64,000 nucleotides of DNA from Symbiodinium natans (lineage: Eukaryota > Sar > Dinophyceae > Suessiales > Symbiodiniaceae), in assembly GCA_905221605.1 (NCBI GenBank), contig CAJNDS010002294.1, positions 88,501 through 152,500 of the forward strand, written 5' to 3'. The notes beneath the pieces are model-generated. The model saw only the letters and a list, made by a program, of their open reading frames with translations. It had not been told where the DNA came from and did not search any database. Of this stretch, positions 62,403-64,000 are shown piece after piece; the first letter of the stretch is position 1; every line of letters begins with the position of its first letter. The translations under genes were made by a program, and so were the position numbers.

Positions 62403-62727
62403 CTAAAAGCAGTCTACTTGGGGTCGGGTTGCAACGAAATTGAATAAAACAAGATTCGCCTGGGGGGAAACGTTTTGTTTCGGAGCCATAGCAAGTAAGA
62501 ATAAGCTTAGACGCAGTCCGGAACCAGCATTACGCAGTTTTTCAAGTGTTATACAACGAGCGCAAAGGGTGACGTCCAAAAGCACCTGCAATTTGCAATC
62601 ACCTGTTACTGCCTGCGTGACGAAGAACGTCCCGCCACAAGATATGGGGTTTTTTGCCGAGCCCGTGCCACAACAAAAAAACAAATTCAACCCAAAAACA
62701 TGCTACTGTACGTGATTGCGTCGTAAA

Positions 62728-63095
62728 AAGTCTCCACTCGAACAATGAAAAACAAAAACAAAACAAGATTTTAGGAAGGTGGAATTTAAACTGAGATCCC
62801 TTCTCTCTTCTTCCTTGATTTTTCGAATAACGAATAACTTCCCTTCTCTCTTCTCCTTGGTTTTTCGAATAATAAAATACAAAAAACAAAAAAATTCGAA
62901 GGTGGAATTTGGAATGCGTTCCCTTTCCCACAACAAGCTGCGTCCCCCCCAACCCTCCGCTCTTTGCTTCCAAAAAGTCTCCTTCTCTGATTCTCAAACA
63001 ATGAAAAACAAAAACAAAACAAGATTCGAGAAGAGTGGAATTTAAACTAAAATCCCTCTCTTCTCCTCTGATTTTTCGAAGAACGAAATACAAAA
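62728..63095. repeat. Two direct repeats of about 110 bp, A-rich
   Basis: The segment near 62,728-62,845 and that near 62,975-63,095 share AAAAGTCTCC, ACAATGAAAAACAAAAACAA, GTGGAATTTAAACT and TGATTTTTCGAA blocks in the same order. A partial third copy (CCTTGGTTTTTCGAATAA) sits at 62,845. No gene is recognised. Confidence 0.8.
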
Positions 63096-63289
63096 AACAG
63101 AAAGTTCAAGTAGAACGACGAAGCAAGAGGGCATGGATTTTGAAACAATTTTTTTTTCTTGCTTCTGCGGAAGTAAGACTTGAAAGATAATTCTCAACTT
63201 CTCTGTTCCAGGCAACAAAGAACAAGCAGAGAGGGGCTTTCTTCGACAGGCTACGCAGAACGACCAAAAAGAAGGAAGAAGCAAAATGG

Positions 63290-64000
63290 AATGTTCTTTT
63301 TAAACGTGAAAGTACCGTTGAAGAACAGATTTAAAGGTTTTTGAGAGATCTGAAGAAGAAGCCCCCCCCGAATCCTTGTTGTCCCTTGAGGTCCCCTTCG
63401 ACAAAGATCGAAGCCCCCTTTCGGGCCCCTTCAAGGGGGACCCTTCAAGGGGGCCTTGAAGCCCCCTTAAAAGCCCCCCTTGAAGCGCCCCTTGAAGACC
63501 CCTTTACTGAAGGGGAGGGTCCCTTTCGGCAAGCTGAGAAAGCTGCGCAGCCTGACAGAGCACGTCGTAGTGTTAGCGCTTTTGCTCTCTTTCAATGTGT
63601 TGATGACCTGTAACTTGGTAGCCGCAGAAATTTCTGCTTTTGTTTTAAAGTTAAATCTACGCGAACTCTGTTAGGCTGTGTTCATCTGCGTTACGCTGCA
63701 TGCTGATGTGAATTGCGCGGCTTTTTCACATCCGACTGCCTGGACGTTCTTCCGCATGGTGCAAAGTGCTGCATTGAAGGCGACCATTTGCATGAGACGT
63801 GCCTCAGCTCCGAGGCTAGAGAAAGCGGCTTCGGCCTGCAAAGCACCCGACGTCTTCCATCTTAAGTGCGTGTGGCAAGGAGCTAAGCCGAAACCCCATG
63901 TCTGGTGGAGGCCAGGGAGGCTGCAAGGGGGAGGCTTCAAGGGGAGGATCAGAGAGAAGCTGCAAAGAGAGGTTTCAAGGAGGGCTTGAAAGGGGGTTTA
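63290..64000. repeat. CCCCTTGAAG-type palindromic minisatellite and unassigned end
   Basis: At 63,360-63,530 the words CCCTTCAAGGGGG, CCTTGAAGCCCCC and close variants recur every 12-25 bp; many are self-complementary and could fold. From 63,890 to the end GCAAGGGGGAGGCTTCAAGG-type words recur. Between them no gene is recognised, although a plus-strand frame at 63,678-63,989 is open. Confidence 0.6.

Overview
This window looks like nuclear DNA from a dinoflagellate, possibly a Symbiodiniaceae-like or related lineage; the species cannot be told. Four things point there. Telomere-type CCCTAAA/TTTAGGG repeats occur at several internal sites. Reverse-transcriptase remnants are of types that I recall as abundant in dinoflagellates. 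Introns begin with GC or GA as well as GT, and several repeat the first bases of the intron at the start of the next exon. Finally, every host gene I can support lies on the minus strand, as in the one-way gene clusters of dinoflagellates. I see no bacterial operons, CRISPR arrays, rRNA or convincing tRNA genes.

Layout. 1-10,810: a direct tandem duplication (offset 5,466 bp in its core). Each copy carries a multi-exon minus-strand gene for a Pumilio/PUF RNA-binding protein (about 1,310-3,390 and 6,701-8,856). Copy 2 has gained about 0.6 kb of sequence and, separately, about 0.8 kb bounded by telomere-like repeats. 10,810-12,870: no recognised gene, but a TTTAGGG-type array and a 118-bp MITE-like inverted-repeat element. 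12,870-18,000: minus-strand exons of unidentified genes. 18,060-22,930: repeat country with two (CCCTAAA)n arrays sharing a hairpin junction, GC-rich minisatellites and an AT-rich island. 22,887-29,600: scattered plausible minus-strand exons of unknown function. 29,800-35,900: mostly low-complexity DNA, with one candidate two-exon gene at 34.2-34.8 kb.

36,013-37,818 holds an unidentified gene with a long first exon. 39,297-41,488 holds five exons of a RAD6/UBC2-like E2 ubiquitin-conjugating enzyme whose C-terminal third I cannot find. 41,987-43,487 is another candidate gene. 44,383-46,224 encodes a ubiquitin-like domain joined to a WD40 propeller. 47,647-50,870 encodes a secreted protein with a C-terminal array of cysteine- and GWG-containing repeats. 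54,100-61,900 is a nest of dead retroelements: a LINE endonuclease remnant on the plus strand, a reverse-transcriptase/RNase H element with an internal inversion, 222-bp direct repeats and a striking excess of TAGC, and a LINE with reverse transcriptase and RNase H interrupted by a (GA)n tract. The last 2 kb is an orphan coiled-coil exon followed by short repeats.

The recognised host genes touch RNA control (PUF), ubiquitin tagging (E2, and a ubiquitin-like fold in the WD40 protein) and secretion. Nothing shows that they work together. Exon edges were read by eye from reading frame, family consensus and splice dinucleotides. Terminal exons and starts are the least certain.
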